Shown here: in pieces, positions 60,220 to 64,000 of the stretch | Numbering within the stretch: the first letter of the stretch is position 1 | Layout of the letters: every line of letters starts with the position of its first letter | Assembly: GCA_965224675.1 (NCBI GenBank) | Contig: CBDDAA010000004.1 | Coordinates: 2,108,001 to 2,172,000, forward strand | Source of the DNA: UBA7957 sp965224675 | GTDB taxonomy: Bacteria > Pseudomonadota > Gammaproteobacteria > Granulosicoccales > Granulosicoccaceae | Reading direction: 5' to 3' | Length of the DNA: 64,000 nt | Notes under the pieces: model-generated | Told to the model about the DNA's origin: nothing | Seen by the model: the letters and a program-made list of their open reading frames with translations, nothing else | Database searches by the model: none | Position numbers and translations under genes: made by a program

Positions 60220-63200
60220 TTAATTGTCCAAGGTTAAAGAGATCTGAATTTTTTTCCCTTGAATGTCACATTGCTTACCCTCTGTAGCGACTTTATCCGG
60301 AAGGATCTTGTTAGCTAATGTTTCGGATGTAATTGTGTCTTTGAAAAAATCCACTGCTTCCTGCACCTCGTTGTCACCCTCAAGACCGACTATAATGCGG
60401 TCATTAACAACCAATCCTGCCTCTTTACGTGCCACCTGAATCAGACGGACAATGTCTCGTGCCAAACCCTCACGTTCTTGCTCCGCATCTACTGATATAT
60501 CAAGAATTACAGCCCCTGTCCCCCCAAATGCCTGGCTATCGCTACCTTCCGGGCATACAAGACGCATGTCAAATTCATTGCTTTCCAGTGTTTCTCCAGC
60601 AACCAGAACGCTGCCATTTTCCTGCATTTTATAATCACCGTTTTTGGCTGCTGCCATAACAGGTTTCATTTTTTTACCAAGTCGTTTTCCAATCTTAGGA
60701 TTGATTTTCAATTCCAGATCACCAAAGGTATCCAGACTTGGTGAAAGCTCCACTTTACGGACATTAACCTCGTCGGCAATCAATGAGGTATAGTTTTGCA
60801 GCAAGTAGGCATCGGGGTGCGCAATAGTCAGGCTTTTGAGTGGTAATCTGACACGAAGTTTGAATCGTTCACGCAAGGTAAGAATAGCCGCACATACATC
60901 ACGTACCATGTCCATTTTTTCAACGAGCTCATTGTCTTCAATGAACTTGTCGTTTGAGGGCCAGTCGGCAAGATGCACAGAACGCTCGTTAGTAAGACTT
61001 TTGTACATTTTTTCTGCAAGGATGGGGAGCAGAGGCGCAAGAATCTCACATAATCGAACCAATATCGTATAGAGCGTATCAAATGCATCCTGCTTATTTC
61101 GACTATCCTCAGTTTCCCAAAACCTGTTCCTGCTTCTGCGGATATACCAATTGGTCAAAACTTCCATAAATGTGGTTACCTCCCTGCAAGCCACAGGGAT
61201 ATTGTATTGATCCAATGCAGCTGCAACCGATTGTGCCAAGTTGCTGGTTTTGGTGAATATATAGATGTCGAGCTGTTCAGTTGCACGCGTGATGATTTGA
61301 GGTTTGCGTTCTTCGAGATTGGCGTAGAGCTGGAAAAAAGAGTAGGCGTTAATCAGTGGGGAAATAGCTTCTCGCTGAATCTGGGCAATCGCTCGTGAGC
61401 CTCTGGGTACCACCAAATCCCCACCATTTAGTACGGGTGAAGAAATAAGAAACCAACGCATGGTGTCGGAGCCGAATTCTTCAAAAAATTCGAGTGGATC
61501 GGGATAATTCCGCAGTCTTTTTGATAATTTCTGTTGATTTTCATCCAATACCACACCGTGGCAAATAGCATTTTTAAACGGATGAGAATCGAATAACATG
61601 GTGCCAAGGACGGTCAATGTATAGAACCATCCACGGGTTTGGGCAACATATTCAACAATAAAATCTGCCGGGAAGTGATCTTCAAACCATTGCTTGTTTT
61701 CGAACGGATAGTGGATGGAAGCAAAGGGCATGGCACCGGATTCAAACCAGCAATCAAAAACTTCTTCTACCCGTCGCATGGTTGATTTTCCACTGGGATC
61801 ATCAGGATTGGGTCGTGTCAGTTTATCAATATAAGGGCGATGGAGATTCTCAACCTTGACCCCAAAATCCTTCTCCAGTGCTTCTATCGAACCATATGTG
61901 TCAATACGTGGGTAGTTAGCATCATCGCTCATCCAGATGGGCAGGGGTGTTCCCCAGAATCGACTCCGACTGATATTCCAGTCTTGCGCATTAGCGAGCC
62001 AGTTGCCGAATAAACCATCCTTTACGTACGCCGGAACCCAGTTTATATTTTGATTGTGGGCTGACATCTGTTCTCTGAACTCACTGACTTTTAGATACCA
62101 ACTATTTACCGCCTTGTAAATGAGCGGTGTGTCAGTTCGCCAGCAATGTGGATAGTTGTGATCAATGGTGTCGTGTCGGAATAACTGACCATTTTCTTTC
62201 AACCGCTTTATGATTGGCTTGTTTGCCTCAAAAACCTGCATTCCTGCATAATCGCTTACCTGTTCCGTAAACCGCCCTGCGTGATCTACGGGTACAACGA
62301 CCTCTATTCCCGCAGTACGACAGATAGTTAAATCATCTTCGCCAAAACCCGGTGACATATGCACTATGCCTGTACCGTCATCATCGCTTACAAAATCAGC
62401 GGCAAGAATCTGAAAGGCATTTGTCTGGTCACAGAAGTAGCTAAATGGCGGTGTGTAAGACAGTCCAACCAATTCACTGCCTTTAAATGTTCTTAGTGTC
62501 TTTACGCCTTCCAACTGATTTTTATATTTATCCAGTGCCTTGGTAGCGAGGATAATGTGTTCGCCGTTGACAGCCAACAGGCAATAGTCGATTTCATTTG
62601 CTACCGCGACAGCCAGATTAGAAGGTAATGTCCACGGCGTAGTCGTCCAGATTAAAAACGAGGCATCTTTAAATTCGCTGATATCAGTTTTAAGTTTAAA
62701 AGCGACCGTTATTGCTGCATCGGTTCGTACACGGTAGGAGTTATCCAATCGTGTCTCAAAATTTGATAAAGGTGATTCTACCGCCCAACTGTAGGGGACA
62801 ACCCGATAGTCCTGATAGACCAGGCCCCGATCGTAGAGTGTCTTGAAAGCCCAGAGGCAACTTTCCATATAGTCGGTATCGAGCGTTTTGTAGGCGTTCT
62901 TAAAATCAACCCAGCGGGCTTGGCGAACAATATAATCCTCCCAATCCTGAGTGTATTTGAGTACGGATTGGTGACAGGCATCATTAAAGCGGTCAATTCC
63001 AAATTCTACGATTGCCTTCCGGCCTGATATACCTAAATCGGCTTCGGCGGATAATTCAGCAGGCAGCCCGTGTGTGTCCCAGCCAAATCGGCGATCCACC
63101 CGGTATCCTTGCATGGTCTGATAGCGCGGTATGGTGTCTTTTACAAAACCTGTCAGCAAATGTCCATAATGTGGCAGCCCATTTGCAAAAGGGGGGCCAT

Positions 63201-63366
63201 CGTAAAAAACATACTCATTATCTAACGACCTTTGCTCAATTGAAGCTTCAAATGTTTTATCGGAAGCCCAGTATGCCAGTATTTCCTTATCAACTTTGGG
63301 TAAAAATCCTTTGCCTTTGAGTGGTGGAAATTTTTCAGAAATTTTATCTGTCATATTACTCATCAA
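60220..63366 (-). CDS. ileS: Isoleucyl-tRNA synthetase, type 2 (eukaryotic-like)
   Basis: 1048 aa, longer than E. coli IleRS (about 940). Class I signatures: PHYGHLL in place of HIGH near residue 65 and KLSKRLRNYPDP in place of KMSKS near residue 600. The CP1 editing region has WTTTPWTLPSNLAV, and DTHGLPAE lies early. The K-x-S-K-R-L-R/K-N-Y-P-D-P form, overall length and lack of a C-terminal Cys4 zinc finger are features of IleRS2, the class shared with eukaryotes and often less sensitive to mupirocin. It begins with two adjacent ATGs (63366 and 63363). Confidence 0.93.
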   Translation of the reverse strand: MMSNMTDKISEKFPPLKGKGFLPKVDKEILAYWASDKTFEASIEQRSLDNEYVFYDGPPFANGLPHYGHLLTGFVKDTIPRYQTMQGYRVDRRFGWDTHGLPAELSAEADLGISGRKAIVEFGIDRFNDACHQSVLKYTQDWEDYIVRQARWVDFKNAYKTLDTDYMESCLWAFKTLYDRGLVYQDYRVVPYSWAVESPLSNFETRLDNSYRVRTDAAITVAFKLKTDISEFKDASFLIWTTTPWTLPSNLAVAVANEIDYCLLAVNGEHIILATKALDKYKNQLEGVKTLRTFKGSELVGLSYTPPFSYFCDQTNAFQILAADFVSDDDGTGIVHMSPGFGEDDLTICRTAGIEVVVPVDHAGRFTEQVSDYAGMQVFEANKPIIKRLKENGQLFRHDTIDHNYPHCWRTDTPLIYKAVNSWYLKVSEFREQMSAHNQNINWVPAYVKDGLFGNWLANAQDWNISRSRFWGTPLPIWMSDDANYPRIDTYGSIEALEKDFGVKVENLHRPYIDKLTRPNPDDPSGKSTMRRVEEVFDCWFESGAMPFASIHYPFENKQWFEDHFPADFIVEYVAQTRGWFYTLTVLGTMLFDSHPFKNAICHGVVLDENQQKLSKRLRNYPDPLEFFEEFGSDTMRWFLISSPVLNGGDLVVPRGSRAIAQIQREAISPLINAYSFFQLYANLEERKPQIITRATEQLDIYIFTKTSNLAQSVAAALDQYNIPVACREVTTFMEVLTNWYIRRSRNRFWETEDSRNKQDAFDTLYTILVRLCEILAPLLPILAEKMYKSLTNERSVHLADWPSNDKFIEDNELVEKMDMVRDVCAAILTLRERFKLRVRLPLKSLTIAHPDAYLLQNYTSLIADEVNVRKVELSPSLDTFGDLELKINPKIGKRLGKKMKPVMAAAKNGDYKMQENGSVLVAGETLESNEFDMRLVCPEGSDSQAFGGTGAVILDISVDAEQEREGLARDIVRLIQVARKEAGLVVNDRIIVGLEGDNEVQEAVDFFKDTITSETLANKILPDKVATEGKQCDIQGKKIQISLTLDN

Positions 63367-63791
63367 TTTAGGTTACAACTCGAATCGATGACTTCTATCC
63401 ACATGAAGCATCGGATCCAGGCACAGTTAAAGCAGCCATAGCTGCTGCAGCAAAATGCAGAGCATTTTACATCATTTGATTGTTTTTCTACATACTATCT
63501 TGTGTGTTGTTCAAGACAAAATGGACGGCATTAGCAAGTCTTATAGGGATTACAGTAAAGCATTGGAGGAGTAAGGGCCTTCGGGCATTTAGCCCCGGCT
63601 TTCATTGCGCAGATTTCGCCAAGTACTAAAAATCAATTGATCAAAAGATAGGATTACATACACGTGGATACGCGTTAGTATTCCTTTGACGCCTTACAAA
63701 AATAATGCAGCGCCGGACGCGTCGCTCTATACTGACATCCATAATTTCACTTAAGTTTATCATTGGTTTCGAATGGGTTTAGTAAAAGCAG
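63367..63791. other. Divergent intergenic region between ileS and the ChaN-like gene
   Basis: About 425 bp. It must hold the promoters of both genes. I see no tRNA, T-box or other RNA structure that I can support; a short GGGCCTTCGGGC-type hairpin lies near 63575. Confidence 0.4.
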
Positions 63792-64000
63792 ATGTCTAAT
63801 AAGTGTTTCAATTTCTCCCGGGCAATAGTTATTGTGAGTATTTTGCTGTTATCGACTGCATGCTTGAATTTACAAAAAGAGCCTACTCTGGCAACTGAAG
63901 AGGACACTTTTTTTGCGCCTAATGTCGCTGTACAGCCAATCTCTGAGATTTTGCCTCAATTGCGCCATTTTCGCGTGGTTTTGGTGGGCGAGCAACACGA
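63792..64000 (+). CDS. ChaN-like haem-binding lipoprotein (3' partial)
   Basis: The first 69 codons are present and the gene runs off the window. A lipoprotein signal (VIVSILLLSTAC) is followed by a short linker and LPQLRHFRVVLVGEQH, which is the start of the ChaN/PF04187 domain (R-V-V-L-V-G-E-x-H). ChaN-type proteins bind haem and are tied to iron uptake. The rest cannot be assessed. Confidence 0.75.
   Translation, partial: MSNKCFNFSRAIVIVSILLLSTACLNLQKEPTLATEEDTFFAPNVAVQPISEILPQLRHFRVVLVGEQH

Overview
The window is a 64 kb stretch of a gammaproteobacterium-like chromosome: moderate G+C by eye, dense operons, Shine-Dalgarno starts, a Nap nitrate reductase, flavocytochrome c sulfide dehydrogenase, a B-type oxidase and many small mobile or degenerate elements. 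A facultatively anaerobic, sulfur-oxidising and nitrate-respiring gammaproteobacterium fits best, but no rRNA or tRNA gene is present to place it and the genus is not claimed.

Region 1 (1-13092, all + strand) is a catabolic locus. A branched-chain-amino-acid-type ABC importer (livKGFHM, 5' end of livK cut by the window) precedes a fused FAD monooxygenase/old-yellow-enzyme reductase, an SDR, a MarR regulator, an enoyl-CoA hydratase, an acyl-CoA dehydrogenase, a benzoate/2-aminobenzoate-type CoA ligase and a RidA protein. Together these match the aerobic CoA-thioester ('hybrid') route for 2-aminobenzoate (anthranilate). A palindromic repeat sits between livK and livG, and a perfect palindrome upstream of the monooxygenase is a candidate MarR operator.

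Region 2 (13093-20751) is a degraded accessory island. It holds a truncated IS21-family element, a frameshifted exported-protein gene, a secreted protein with three Cys-containing repeats and a dockerin/EF-hand-like end, an IS110-family element with an internal deletion, a parD-parE pair whose toxin has a nonsense codon and an IS200/IS605 insertion, an outer-membrane-like gene bracketed by two inverted 28-bp palindromic sites, and a dinJ-yafQ remnant.

Region 3 (21045-33120) has azlCD, a GFA-family protein, and on the - strand an FbpABC/AfuABC-type transporter next to a PgtABC-like signalling module: a paralogous solute-binding protein, a histidine kinase and a sigma-54 activator. A sigma-54-like promoter and a palindrome lie upstream of the transport binding protein.

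Region 4 (33121-51570) is a respiratory locus: an octaheme HAO-like cytochrome, two related Crp/Fnr regulators, FccAB, a B-type haem-copper oxidase with small membrane proteins, diheme c-type cytochromes, a CcoI-type copper ATPase, PsiE, and napD-napA-napG(short)-napB, then DUF302 and rhodanese proteins. Eight copies of one dyad (TTAAY-N4-RTTAR and close variants) lie upstream of its transcription units, suggesting one regulon. Nap plus the HAO-like protein is compatible with nitrate/nitrite reduction towards hydroxylamine or ammonia.

Region 5 (51571-64000) is mixed: two related unknown proteins resembling the non-catalytic part of DUF4011-type superfamily 1 helicases, separated by another copy of the palindromic repeat; a nucleotidyltransferase overlapping a 2H phosphoesterase; malate dehydrogenase; a MITE-like element; an Ala-rich repeat lipoprotein; a eukaryotic-like (type 2) isoleucyl-tRNA synthetase; and the start of a ChaN-type lipoprotein gene.
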